Below, piece by piece: positions 10,265 through 21,348 of a DNA stretch of 64,000 nt. Source of the stretch: Eutreptiella sp. 'Long Island Sound 2002'. Its lineage: Eukaryota > Euglenozoa > Euglenophyceae > Eutreptiales > Eutreptiaceae. Every line of letters begins with the position of its first letter. Positions within the stretch are counted from its first letter, which is position 1. The stretch spans positions 75,254,687 to 75,318,686 of the forward strand of contig OZ038382.1 of NCBI GenBank assembly GCA_964036045.1, given 5' to 3'. The notes under the pieces are model-generated. The model did no database searches. It was given only the letters and a program-made list of their open reading frames with translations, and had not been told where the DNA came from. The translations under genes were made by a program, and so were the position numbers.

Positions 10265-12060
10265 GCCGCTTGGCTCCTGTTCACCGGTGTGCACGCTACG
10301 TGTGTGGCGTTGTGTGTACGGTGTCCTGGGCCCCCCGGCTCCTGTTCACCGGTGTGCACGCTCTGCGTGTGGTGTCGCGTGTACGGCTTCCTGGGCCTCC
10401 CGGCTCCTGTTCACCGGTGTGCACGCCCTGCGTGTGGTGTCGCGTGTACGGCGTCCTGGGCCTCCCGGCTCCTGTTCACCGGTGTGCACGTTCTGTGTGT
10501 GGTGTTGCGTGTACGGTGTCCTGGGCCTCCCGGCTCCTGTTCACCGGTGTGCACGCTCCGTGTGTGGTGTTGTGTGTACGGTGTCCTGGGCCAACGGCTC
10601 CTGTTCACCGGTGTGCACGCCCTGCGTGTGGTGTCGCGTGTACGGCGTCCTCGGCCTCCCGGCTCCTGTTCACCGGTGTGCACGCCCTGCGTGTGGTGTC
10701 GCGTGTACAGTGTCCTGGGCCCCCCGGCTCCTGTTCACCGGTGTGCACGCTCTGTGCGTGGTGTTGCGTGTACGGCGTCCTGGGCCTCCCGGCTCCTGTT
10801 CACCGGTGTGCACGTTCTGTGTGTGGTGTTGCGTGTACGGTGTCCTGGGCCCCCCGGCTCCTGTTCACCGGTGTGCACGCTCTGTGCGTGGTGTTGCGTG
10901 TACGGTGTCCTGGGCCTACTGGCTCCTGTTCACCGGTGCGCACGCTCTGCGTGTGGCGTTGCGTGCACGGCGTCCTGGGCGTCCTGGCTCCTGTTCACCG
11001 GTGTGCACGCTCTGTGTGTGGTGTTGCGTGTACGGCGTCCTGGGCCCCCCGGCTCCTGTTCGCCGGTGTGCACGCCCTGTGTGTGGTGTTGCGTGTACGG
11101 TGTCCTGGGCTCCCCGGCTCCTGTTCACCGGTGCGCACGCCCTGCGTGTGGTGTCGTGTGTACGGTGTCCTGGGCCTCCCGGCTCCTGTTCACCGGTGTG
11201 CACGCCCTGTGTGTGGTGTTGCGCGTACGGTGTCCTGCGCCTCCCGGCTCCTGTTCACCGGTGCGCACGCCCTGTGTGTGGTGTTGTGTGTACGGTGTCC
11301 TGGGCCTCCCGGCTCCTGTTCACCGGTGTGCACGCTCTGTGTGTGGTGTCGCGTGTACGGCGTCCTGGGCCTCCCGGCTCCTGTTCACCGGTGTGCACGC
11401 CCTGCGTGTGGTGTTGCGTGTACGGTGTCCTGGGCTCCCTGGCTCCTGTTCACCGGTGCGCACGCCCTGCGTGTGGTGTTGTGTGTACGGTGTCCTGGGC
11501 CTCCCGGCTCCTGTTCACCGGTGTGTACGCTCTGTGTGTGGTGTTGCGTGTACGGTGTCCTGGGCCTCCCGGCTCCTGTTCACCGGTGTGCACGCTCTGC
11601 GTGTACGGTCTCCTGGGCCCCCCGGCTCCTGTTCACCGGTGTGCACGCTCTGCGTGTGGTGTTGCGTGTACGGTGTCCTGGGCCTCCCGGCTCCTGTTCA
11701 CCGGTGCGCACGCTCTGTGTGTGGTGGTGCGTGTGCGGTTTCCCGGTCCTTTTGGCTCGTGTTCACTGGTGTGCACGCCCTGTGTGTGGTGTTGTGTGTA
11801 CGGTGTCCTGGGCCTCCCGGCTCCTGTTCACCGGTGTGCACGCTCTGTGCGTGGTGTTGCGTGTGCCGTTTGGCCCTTTTCCGCTCGTGTGGTGCGTGTT
11901 GTGTTGTGCGTGTGGTGTCCTGGGACACTTGGTTCGTGTTCTCCGGTGTCGCGGTGTGTTGCGGTGTGTGTGGTGACCGGTGTGCGGTATTGCGTGTGCG
12001 GTGTCCTGGGCCTCCCGGCCCCTGTTCACCGGTGCGCGTGCTCGGTGTGTTGCTTGGTGT
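10265..12060. repeat. 65-bp minisatellite, about 25 copies (orientation opposite to the other arrays)
   Basis: The phrase GGCTCCTGTTCACCGGTG starts at 10,272, 10,337, 10,402, 10,467 and 10,532, an exact 65-bp period. It continues to about 11,850, with degenerate units to about 12,060. The plus strand has almost no A apart from CACC/CACG and GTAC, so it contains essentially no stop codon in any frame. Since 65 is not a multiple of 3, the frame rotates through three units to give a 65-residue peptide period. This explains the three overlapping Cys/Val-rich frames of 660-801 codons here. Confidence 0.95.
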
Positions 12061-12184
12061 GTGCGGCGTGGGTGTGGGTGCGTGCTCGCGTGTGCCATAC
12101 CGTGGCCGCGTCGTTGCGGACTCTTTGTTTTTGCGGGAGCATTTTTCTTTACACATTGCTTCCTATGGCGTCTGATTTATTCTT

Positions 12185-12840
12185 CCCGTTTTGGACTCTC
12201 TGATTTTGGCGACGCCCAAGAGTAAGCGTGTCTTAATGCATGCATGGCGGTGTATGCTATTTACGCGTTGGTTTGCGGACTCTTTGCATTTTGCGACGCC
12301 CAAGAGTAGGCGTGTTTGTTTAATGCATTCATGCTATGCCACTTATTCTTCATGTCTTGGACTCTTTGTTTTTTGCGGCGCCCAAGAGTAAGAGTGTCTT
12401 AATGCTTGCATGGCGGCATATGTTACTTAACCGTTGGTGTGCGGACTCTTTGTATTTTGCGACGCCCAAGAGTAGGCGTGTCTTAATGGGCTCAAAGGTG
12501 GGTGGGGAGGTACATGAAGAAGGACAAAGGAAGAGGTAGCGTGCATGTCGGAGGGTGTGGCGTGTTAGTTATCCATTTCTTCGGTGTTTACGCGCCGCTC
12601 GTGATGCGTTTTTCTTTACCTATACGGCGTGTTAGGGGGCGGGAGGCACGGTTTGTGGACTCTTTGTTTTTTGCGACGCCCAAGAGTAAGCGTGTCTTAA
12701 TGCATGTAAGGCGGTACAAGGTACTTCTTCGTTGTACCTTGGGACTCCCACGCTACTTATTCCCTTTGTCTTGGGCTCTTTGTTTTATGCGACGCCCAAG
12801 AGTAAGCGTGTCTTAATGCATGCATGGCGGCATATGCCAC
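12185..12840. repeat. six dispersed copies of a hairpin-forming repeat
   Basis: Six copies begin near 12,192, 12,277, 12,359, 12,443, 12,657 and 12,773. The core is an ACTCTT arm, a loop of about 17 nt containing TTTTGCGACGCCC, and the complementary AAGAGT arm. AAGCGTGTCTTAATGCATG usually follows. Two subtypes (AAGCG or AGGCG after the stem) tend to alternate. Copy 6 has GGGCTCTT in the left arm. Confidence 0.8.
12500..12660. repeat. diverged copy of a ~330-bp repeat (family P)
   Basis: GGTGGGGAGGTACA is followed by GCGCCGCTCGTGATGCG and TTTTTCTTTACCTATA. The same order is seen at 13,500, 19,230 and 20,270. It is inserted between hairpin repeats 4 and 5. Confidence 0.5.
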
Positions 12841-12849
12841 TCACTCTTT

Positions 12850-13180
12850 GGTTGGTGTTGGGGCGCGCACAAGTCCCCTACTCCTATTGCATGCACTTTG
12901 CTAAGTGATTTGGGGCACGCAACGTTCCGCTTTCCCGTCTTGGCGTCCCTTTTGCGCTACTAAAAAAAAGGGGGGTTGGTGTGCAAGAGCGGTTGTCATG
13001 GTTGCCCCGCTTTGCACCGCAGGACAGGACCGTTAGCCCCCCATGACAACCACGCCCTGGCCGAAGGCCATCGTTTTGGCCCTGCTCTCGCCTCTTATCT
13101 TCTTCTTTGTTGTTGGAGCGCGCACAAGTCCCTAGCGCCTAGGGCACGCACTTTGCTAGGTGTTTTGGGGCATGCAACGC
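12850..13180. repeat. direct repeat pair flanking an 11-bp inverted repeat
   Basis: GCGCGCACAAGTCCC, then CACTTTGCTA and GGGGCACGCAACG, occur at about 12,862-12,925 and again at 13,110-13,180 (variant). Between them GGTTGTCATGG (12,991-13,001) and CCATGACAACC (13,041-13,051) form a perfect 11-bp stem with a 39-nt loop. No coding sequence seen. The function is unknown. Confidence 0.6.
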
Positions 13181-13499
13181 TCAACTTCGTCGCCGTCGCG
13201 ACTCTGTTGTTCTGCTTTTTCTGTGAGTGTCCTAAATTTTTCGACCCCGCCAAACAGCGGCGTAAATTGTTTCTGGGGGTTTCTGAGGTCGGAAAAATCG
13301 ATTTTGCGCTTTATTTTTGCTGGTTGTGCGTCTTTTTCGTGATTTTTTATATTCTTCTGCTGCGATCGCGCGGTGTGCAAAACAAGGTCACCAACCTTGA
13401 AACTTACATGTTATCCATTGTCGGCGATGATCTGGCTTACTTGCGCTTGCACATGCCTTTATTGCTGAGAAATGAACGTTTTCCCCGAGGGCGGCCCCC

Positions 13500-13840
13500 T
13501 AAGCTGCAGGGCAAAGGCCACGATGGATACAAGGGTGGGGAGGGAGGTACAAGGAGGGGAAGAAGAAGAAGGGAACAGAGATCAATGCGAGGGGATGTGG
13601 CGAGCTATCAAAACCTTTGGAGTTTTATGTGCTGCTCGCGACACGTTTTTTGTTGTTTGCACCCCACCTACTTAGAGGCATCTCGTGAAATTTATCTATA
13701 TGTTACGGCGCTTACGGCGTTATTTTGTTTACCTATTTAAGCTACAAACATTTTTGACCGTGCTTGACACGTTTCGCCGCGCGCTTTTAGGCCAAAGTGC
13801 TTTGTATGGTTATTAGTTTTTTTTTCAGCCATCTGGATAG
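13500..13840. repeat. family P repeat, copy in E1-1
   Basis: It contains AAGGGTGGGGAGG, GTGCTGCTCGCGACACG, TTTACCTATTTAAGCTACAAA and a poly-T tract followed by CAGCCATCTGG. Relatives are at 19,230-19,580 and 20,270-20,610, with a weaker one at 12,500. The CTATTTAAG box is TATA-like and the module precedes each E1 body, but promoter activity is only a guess. Confidence 0.6.
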
Positions 13841-14190
13841 TGTTTTCCTACTTTTTTGGTTTTTTTGGCTTGGCCGCTACACGGCTGCCTCAATGAAGTT
13901 GAACTCCACAACCTTACAAGAAATGGATAGTCCACCATCTCGATGAACTCAGACGAATCTACCTTCTGCCCTACGGTGGGCGTCTTGCCAACCTCAAAGT
14001 TCACGGCCATCATACGGCCGGTAGCGTCCGCTGTACGGGCGAAGCAGTCAAGGGGGTACCCAGGCTTGATGGTGCTCGGAGAATCCAAATCCATAGCCGG
14101 CACAAGGAATGTCTCGCATGCTTCGGAGCCAATGCCGGCGAAGAAGACAAGACTAACCGCAAAGTAAAAACAAACAAGGCAAGTAGTCAA
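13825..14190 (-). CDS. coding-like segment of E1, 121 codons
   Basis: The frame starts with a hydrophobic stretch (CLVCFYFAVSLVFFAGIG) that could be a signal or membrane segment. A soluble part follows, with ETFLVPAMDLDSPSTIKPG, ARTADATGRMMAVNFEVGK and SSEFIEMVDYPFL. The relative at 20,593-21,041 keeps most residues, but it is split by an inserted ~75-bp stretch and differs by one base near the hydrophobic start. Conservation of the amino-acid pattern over base changes hints at real coding origin, such as an exon of a gene captured in the repeat. The family is unknown. Confidence 0.35.
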   Translation of the reverse strand: MTTCLVCFYFAVSLVFFAGIGSEACETFLVPAMDLDSPSTIKPGYPLDCFARTADATGRMMAVNFEVGKTPTVGQKVDSSEFIEMVDYPFLVRLWSSTSLRQPCSGQAKKTKKVGKHYPDG

Positions 14191-14288
14191 CCTGAACCAA
14201 AGAAATTAGGCTCAAATATGAACGCCAAGACTGTTGAAAAGGCCTAAGGACAAAGACAAGAGCCTGCCACTAGGACCCGCAAAAAAAA

Positions 14289-14507
14289 TTAGGCTTGGGT
14301 TACTCGGAGGTAGTCACCAACGGTCCGGGCGGTTCGACCGGTCCTTGGTAACTCTTGGCTATCATAAAGTGATTCAGCGGCAGCATTATGGCAAAGAAGA
14401 CACAGGTCATTGGGACTTCTAAAGCGCTCAAAGGGAAGCGCTGGGTCTTTGGTACTTGTAAAGCGCCCAAGAGGAAGCGCTATGATGTTGTTCAGGAAGG
14501 CCTTCAC
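14289..14507 (-). CDS. coding-like segment of E1, 72 codons
   Basis: The frame reads FTSTKDPALPFERFRSPNDL, then CLLCH and ELPRTGRT. The copy at 21,145-21,348 differs at about ten residues without stops up to TVGDYL. On the minus strand the frame ends near CTCCGA-GTAACC, and a TTGGTTCAG precedes the next coding-like segment about 85 bp on. That would suit a short spliceosomal intron joining the two segments. Splicing and function are unproven. Confidence 0.3.
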   Translation of the reverse strand: MKAFLNNIIALPLGRFTSTKDPALPFERFRSPNDLCLLCHNAAAESLYDSQELPRTGRTARTVGDYLRVTQA

Positions 14508-15949
14508 CTGATCAAGAGACGACCCAACTGATCACAACAACGACCACAACGAACGGCTTCAATAGATCTAAATGAGGAAGGGTAATAGAGTCGGCACAAG
14601 AAAGTCCAACCTTTTGAGGGCAAGCCTACAGATTTTGCAAGGCTCTCCTAGCAACAAAATAAAATAGGGTCCCAACTACTTGGTTTCAAGAAACCATCAA
14701 TTGGAAAAGTTACAATTGGTATTGCACAAGCATCAAATAGTAGCATAACAAAATTCCATACTGTTAGTATGTGCATGTCCAAAGCAGAAAATGTATAGGG
14801 TTGAAGTGAAGGTTAAGCAATAATGATCTCCTAAACTAAGTACATAACAAAGGGGCAAAACCATATATTTTGCGAGTGGGGATGCATATCACACGAGCAA
14901 AATATGTTTATTCCAAAGAGAGAAATGAGCCAAACTAACATTCAACAAGCAAAGCAAAAGAGCAATCGAACCCCCATTGAGGAAATGCACCTCTCAGCAC
15001 GGCATAAGTCTATGCCGTACCTGGTTGAACATCAGATGCATAGAGGTGAGCCTCGCCTCGTCACACTCATCGCCCGACGAAGGAGAATGGCTCATTACAT
15101 CTCAATGCTACCACACAAGCAATGGGGTGGTGGGCAACAACAAAGGGTAACAAATGCACGTGTGTATGCCTATTGTATAAACACCAAAGCAACAAACTGA
15201 CCGAGGTTGCATTGTATGCTCATGTCAGAAAGCAACATAATCTCACAACAAGGCTAACAACTACTTAGTTCAAGCGCAGCCGTGACAATCTAATGAAAAC
15301 CAACTTTGTTGCTAAAATGCACGAAGGAATGCCATTGGTGAGTGCTTGACTGAAATCCGGACCGGAATTGCAAATTAGCGATTCACAAGCAGCCTCTGCC
15401 CTGGACACCTTGTGAGCCCCCCTGGAACAGCCAAGGAGGGTGAAAAACACAGGAAGAAGAGCCAAGTCGTGCTTTACCTAGTTTACATAGGATTGTTGAC
15501 CACTTTGGGAGGTGATAATATGAAAAAATCACTTTCGGTAATTTCCATTAGTTTGAGCCGCCGAGGCTTGACAACTGCATCAGCACATTGTACAATGGAC
15601 GCCTTGGAAACCCCGCCCTTCCCCTACACCCTGCAACCAAGCCCGGAATTGGTGAACACCACAGAAGCGTGGGCTAAAGGATGGTTCATATAGGATATGT
15701 GATTATTGTGAATGGTCAGAGTATAAAGAAAATCAGTTTGGGAGATTTCAATATTTGATCTGCCACGACTAGAAGTATGCAAAGGGAGTAAGCAAAAGGT
15801 AATTTTCTTTTGCAGCAGTTGTTTTGTGTGTCCTTTGTGCAATTCCTGTTCTGTCGGCTCTGATTGCATTCAGTCGCGCCGTCGTACAAACACGTGAGTC
15901 CTCTTGTCAATTCTGATGAAGGTATGAATTTTAACATAGCATATTGCAC

Positions 15950-18910
15950 TCCAATGGTTGGCTTTTAGCCTTTTGCCTTATCAGGAAGTGAAGTGTAGCT
16001 TTGCAGCTCTGTGAATCGCTCCCAAATGGCGGTACTTTTTCATTCTTCCAGCTCCCTTGCGGAAGGCATAAAGATTTTGATTGTGAAAATTAATTGATAA
16101 GCTGGCACCATCTGGCAACGCACTGTGGGCGGATACATAGAAATATTAATGAGGAACGGCGCCCACCCTGGGGTCAAGCCCAGGCGAGGGCTGATGGTGC
16201 TGGTAAATCCCAGGGCAAGAGCATCTGCTGCAGTTCGTGCAGGAGCCCGTCTGCCAGGGTCTTAAACCATGTGTGGGACGGCCTTTGCTGCCATTCCTCA
16301 CGCCAGCATGAGGCGCGGCGCCTGGTCACCTTCGGGGGCTTGGCAACGGGGTAGCTTCCCCCGCCTGCCGCACAGCACTGTGCGTCGCCTCCAGTGAGCT
16401 GGAGGACGTGCTGCTGTGTGGCCTAATGGCTGTTGTCTGGCCCCTTGAGTTGGGATTAAGAGGTCGCAAATTGGTACCACGTGCACTCACATTAAGATAT
16501 TCTATGCAGTGAAAAGGCAATCACCTAGCTGAGGCTACACACCTTCAAAAGGTCCTCATCTTTAAGCATTCTTTCCACATTACCATGACACCCGACGGGG
16601 TCAGGGACCACAAGGGGGACCCACAGGACTAGCCAGACCTGGCGAGAAGGTCTGACGTGGATTCTCGTTCTGTTTCTGCACGATCTAATTCATCAGACAC
16701 CCTTCCCATCTGCACCTCCTGCCCCACAGTTTCGGACGCGCTGCCCTGATGCCGCTCAGCTGGATGTACTCGGTCTTATTGAAATGCTCAGCCCTTTAAT
16801 CCCGTGCACGTCGATGCTGGACCCATATACTTAACCTGACACGTCTGCTCGAACCATGCCCCCATTTGCCTATCTTTGAGCTTCAGGCTATACCAACGCC
16901 ACGGTGTACAGGCTTTCCCACCACGTCGGGAGACTCAGGGATGCCACACAATTCTTTTCTTCGAATAACATTCCAGGGCTCCGCCGGGGCATTTTCCTTG
17001 CAGGTGACTCATCCGTTGCACCGCCCGCGGGACGCCGTTAAGCGGCGACACATCGCCCGGTTCTGTGAGATGCAGACAGCGCAGCCTCAGATTGAACCCC
17101 AACCGCCCGCCCCAGCTCATTAAGTCAGGATTCATGGGAGGCCCATAGCCAGCCAGCATGTAGAAGTGAGTAAGAGGAATGGACGGTGTAGTTATCTGCA
17201 CCATAGGCTGTCAAGCCTCCTGCTGTCGTCCGCACATCCAGGGACACGCATCGGCTGGGTCCCCACCACCATGCTATACAGCACCTCGCTCCACCACCGG
17301 TACCTCCGGCTTGCAGTTGTCGTGTGTCGTCATCATTTCAATCGTACCGGCGACGCGTTCCCCCGTTCTGTGAGATGCAGACAGTGCAGTGTCAGATCGA
17401 ACCCCAATTGCTCGCGCCTCCCCGTAATGTCAGCATCCATCACTGGCCCATAGCCAGCAAGCATGCAGAAGTGAGTAAGAGGTATGGACAGTCTAGTTGG
17501 CTGCACAATAGGCTGCCAAACCTCCTCCTGTCATCAGCACGTCCGAAGACACGCATGAGCGGGGTCTCCACCACCGTGCTCTACAGCCCCTTGCTCCACC
17601 ACCGGTACCGCACGCCTCGCAGGGGGTGTGTCTCGTCATCATTTCGATCGTAGTCGGCCTGCCCCTTCGGTTTCCCCCCAAAGTGCAGAGCGAAAAACCT
17701 ATGGCACCACCAAGTGCGGCAGTGTGCTCTGCAACCTACCGCAAGGGGTCGCGGAGCGACCCCGCTACAGCCGCTCGCAGCAGCCGTGTCCCCTCCTCCT
17801 TTGCTTCTTGCGGAGGGGATATGTAGAAATGAAGAATCAAATTGGCGTCGTCAGGGCACCGGACTGGTGACTCAACCACTAACACAGCGCCTACCACAGG
17901 ACAGCATACACACACACAGGGACCAGTCGCAACCACTGGACGGCTATCACATCACACCTGCAGGAGTCCCGGCGGAGCCTCCAGCCTGGCCAGTTGAGAA
18001 CAATGTGTACATACCTGTTACATCCAGTACTGCACGTGCGACGCGCTACTCGTCACAAAGAAGACCACACAATCACAATACACTGTAGCCACCGTCAGAA
18101 TCTCAGAAACGTTGGAACTTGGTACAATACACAACGCCAGAATTTGAGGGGGGATGAAGGTAGGAATAGGAGACAAGACGGTGTCAGGCGGTTGATACTT
18201 GGTTGTTCTCCCTCAATCTGCTGAATTCAGCTGGATTTAAGTTGAGGTATGGACTTCCTTCAATTTCATTTAAAGAAGAATTCTGGGATCAGCCAATTCA
18301 AACAGGATTCCTGAACTAATATATATCAAGTCAAGAGGGTCGAACTCCAGGGTGGATCAGTATGGGATAGTTCAAACATGACGTCCAAAATGGCCAAAAA
18401 AAACCTGCAATTTGAATTATTCATACACGTGCCACTTTAGGACCAAGACACCTTCAGGGCTGGCAATGAGCTTTCATCATGAGGCAGCCCTTTACAAAAA
18501 GTAGACGGCCTAGCCTTGCTTCAGCTCCACATCTCCTGGTCATGGCAGCTCAACCTATACTGGTCCTGAAACACTCAAACTGGCCATATATCCAAGTTGA
18601 TGGCGTATGGGAAGGGAGGTAATTGCCATGGAATATGTCCACGTTGATGTGCACTTTGAAACTGAAATGGCCATGGACGCTTGAGCTACCAGCAGCAGGA
18701 ATTAAGCACATGAACTTCTCAACAGGCCATTAGACGTTATCACAAAGGACTGAATCTGTGTTTTGCTCAGCGAATAAAAAAGACGAACAATTCACAAAAA
18801 AGGAATTTCCCTTGCGCTGAGTCCCGTCTTTAGTTCCCACCCATACTCCTGCACCTATCACTCAGTGAAGGCTTTAATCTACAACCTCAGTACTCCAGAT
18901 TACCTCTGCA
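15950..18910. repeat. module E2, copy a
   Basis: It matches 22,745-25,755 throughout, and 31,478-33,975 over its right 2.5 kb. It contains an internal ~305-bp direct duplication (about 17,035-17,345 and 17,345-17,650, each with TGTGAGATGCAGACAG and CATAGCCAGCCAGCATG-type phrases). It also holds a tRNA-like sequence (17,823-17,894) and a right tail of about 230 bp (from ~18,710) that recurs alone elsewhere. An 87-codon plus-strand frame present in copies b and c is stopped early here (TAG at about 16,629), so it is probably not selected. Confidence 0.8.
17823..17894 (-). other. tRNA-like sequence in E2 copy a
   Basis: The 72-nt minus-strand stretch has GTAG/CTAC ends, a D-arm GTG..CAC with a GG-containing loop, and a T-loop-like TTTGATT at canonical positions 54-60. 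The T-stem does not pair. Copies b and c are at 24,557-24,628 and 32,820-32,891. It is probably a tRNA-derived SINE head or a relic. Confidence 0.4.
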
Positions 18911-19229
18911 ACAATGGGTGCAGTGGTTTTTCGATTTTGAAAATAGAGAAAAATTATACTCAACCCCACACAAGCGCGAGCAGCAAGGCCAGTAACACAT
19001 CTCTGGTTTACATGCAACCCGTCGACCTCCATGGCGTTGTTGCCCGGGATGTTGTCTTGCGCTAGCCTTTGTTCTTCACATTGTAGGTTGTACTGGGATG
19101 CTGTCTTGCGCTGGCCTTTGTTCTTGACATTGTACGTCGTACTCCGTACTCCTTTTTACAGGCTTGAACTGTATGTACTGTATGTATGGTAATTGTACTT
19201 GTGGGTGATTGCGAGCAAAAGGAGGCAAG
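18911..19229. other. spacer between E2a and the next family P repeat
   Basis: AT-balanced. GATGTTGTCTTGCGCTAGCC at about 19,048 recurs, slightly changed, near 19,098 as a short direct repeat. No gene seen. Confidence 0.5.
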
Positions 19230-19580
19230 GACGAGCAGGCAGGGGCGCAAACGGGAGGGGTAGGTACATGGAGAACAAAAGAAACGGAGAGGCAGTTAGT
19301 ACAGGGGAGCGGCGGCTTAGAAAACTTTTTTTACTTTTACGCGCTGCTCGTGACGCGTTTTTTCTTTGCGTAGACGGCCTTTTTGACGACCAGGGGCACG
19401 GCGTTATGGTCCTATTAGCGTAACAGCGCTTATGGCGCTATTTCTCTACCTATTTAAGATGTAAATTTTTTCTGTCGTCTTTTAACGCGTTTTGCAGCGC
19501 ACTGTTTGCCCTTGGCGTTTTTTATGCTAATTAGCTTTGTTTTCAGCCACTCAGAAATTTTTTGTCGTTTTTTTTTATTT
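19230..19580. repeat. family P repeat, solitary copy
   Basis: It has the same order of phrases as 13,500-13,840: a G-rich GGTAGGTACATGG start, GCGCTGCTCGTGACGCG, CTACCTATTTAAG, and a T-rich end with TTTTCAGCCACTCAG. It is more diverged than the two E1-linked copies. Confidence 0.55.
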
Positions 19581-20189
19581 TTATTCTGGCGCCAGACAGC
19601 AGCGCGCGTGTAGGTTCAGGTTTGTGTTGTTGCATGAAACAGAGCTGAAGAGGAAGACCACAGGGCTGTGATGCCTTTCCTGCAAAGTATGTCGCTGGAA
19701 CGCTGAACTATCGCTCTGTGAGGAGGGCACCAGGATCTGTGATCGACAAGTTCACCTACTCGTGTAAGAACATAATCATTCACCGGTGATGGATGGTGGC
19801 TTGACACATCGAACAATCAACGCTGTGCGGCGACTTTGTTCCATGCTTTCTCCTTTTGCTTTATCAGTGGATGCTGCACAAGTGCAATGTTTCCTGCCTG
19901 ATGGCATTCACCTGTAAGGGCCAGCAGATACTTATTCTTATGATAGATAACCCGACTCCGGAATTTTCTGGGGCAGGAAGCAAATTGGGACTGAACCACC
20001 AAGACCAATGGTAACAATTGACTCTCCGAGCTCTGGGTTGTCTTTCTGATCGCCCACCTGTTTCTTTTGTCCTTTAAAAATCATTACAAAACCGGTTGAA
20101 CTGGTTTTCCTTTTTTTTTAAATATTATTATACACAACCCAACACACCCCCGAGCAGCAAGATGAGGTATACATCGTCAACTTATATGT
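19581..20189. other. unique spacer
   Basis: It ends in a poly-T/AT-rich stretch (about 20,108-20,130). Short frames on both strands show no motif. Nothing supported. Confidence 0.5.
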
Positions 20190-20592
20190 TACCCGTCTTT
20201 GACGATGATCTGGCGTACTTGCTGCTTGCACTTCTCTTTATTTGGTTTTCCCCCAGGGCAGCCCCCTAAGCTGCAGGGCAAGGGGACTGATGGGTACAAG
20301 GGTGGGGAGGGTTGTACAAGGAGGAGAAGTAGAACAAGGTCACAGAGAGCGATGCGAGGGGATGTGCCGAGCTATGAGGGATTTTCGAGTGTTACGCGCT
20401 GCTCGCGACACTTTTTTCCGTATTTGCACCCCACTTACTTAGAGGCACGTGGTGACATTTCTCTATATGTTACGGCAATTGAGGCGCCATTTTGTTTACC
20501 TATTTAAGCTACAAAGGTTTTTGACCGTGCTTTAACGCGTTTCGCCGCGCGCTTTTAGGCCGAAGTGTTTTCTATGGTTATTAGTTTTATTT

Positions 20593-21041
20593 TCAGCTAT
20601 CTGGATAGTGTTTTCCTGCTTTTTTGGTTATATTGGTTTCGCCCCTACACAGCTGCTTCAATGAAGTTGAAGTCCACACCCTAGCAAGAAATGGATAGTC
20701 TCCCATCTCGATGAACTCGAACGAATCTACCTTCTCCCTTCCGTCGGCGTCTTGCCAACCTTGAAGTTCACTGCTCTTGTTCTGGGGGACGTCAGCCCCA
20801 GAACAACTTGATGCGGTTAAGAACATTCAAAAACCTTGAAGTTCACGGCCATCATACGGCGGGTAGCGTCTGCTGTCCGGGCGAAGCGATTGAGGGGGGA
20901 ACCAGGCTTGATGGTGCCTGGAGAATCCAAATCCATAGCCGGCACAAGGAATGTCTCGCATGCTTTGGAACCAATGTCGGCGAAGATAACAAGACCAACC
21001 GCAAAGAAGATCAAGCAAGGCAAGTAACCAACCTGAACCAA
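20593..21041 (-). pseudogene. second copy of the E1 coding-like segment, interrupted
   Basis: Homologue of 13,825-14,190. The left half (GDYPFLARVWTSTSLKQL and following) and right half (hydrophobic PCLIFFAVGLVIFADIGS, then ETFLVPAMDLDSPGTIKPG) are separated by the ~75-bp insertion, which changes the frame. The hydrophobic start is kept with several replacements. The function is unknown. Confidence 0.35.
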
Positions 21042-21144
21042 AGATATTCGGCTTAAATATAAACGCCAAGATTCTTCAAAAGGCCTAGGGACAAAGACAA
21101 GAGCTCAGCACTAGAACCCACAGAGAAAATCAGGCTTGGGTTAC

Positions 21145-21348
21145 TCAGAGGTAGTCACCAACGGTCTGGCTAGTTCGACCGGTCCTTGGTAACTCTTGGC
21201 CAACATAAAGTGGTTCAGAGGCAGCATAATGGCAAAGAAGACACAGGTCATTGGGACTTCTAAAGCGCTCAAAGGGAAGCGCTAGGTCTTTGGTACTTGT
21301 AAAGTGCCCAGGAGGAAGCGCTATGATGTTGTCCAGGAAGTCCTTCAC
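21145..21348 (-). pseudogene. second copy of the 72-codon E1 segment
   Basis: Homologue of 14,289-14,507. It keeps FERFRSPNDLCLLCH and ELPRTGRT, and stops after VGDYL. Replacements (for example PLGRFTS to PPGHFTS) are spread evenly. No named domain. Confidence 0.3.

Larger units (their letters stand above)
13430..15955. repeat. module E1, copy 1 of a segmental duplication
   Basis: This stretch matches 20,190-22,440 base for base over long tracts with scattered substitutions and small indels. It begins with a family P copy (13,500-13,840). It carries the minus-strand coding-like segments at 13,825-14,190 and 14,289-14,507. It then continues as AT-balanced sequence in which I see no motif. Together with E2 it makes a unit of about 6.8 kb that occurs twice in the same orientation. 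Confidence 0.85.

Noticed and set aside
9733-12203. Three overlapping plus-strand Cys/Val-rich ORFs of 661-801 codons
   Set aside because: All three frames of the same strand are open because the strand is nearly free of A. The peptide simply mirrors the 65-bp satellite. No start context or domain.
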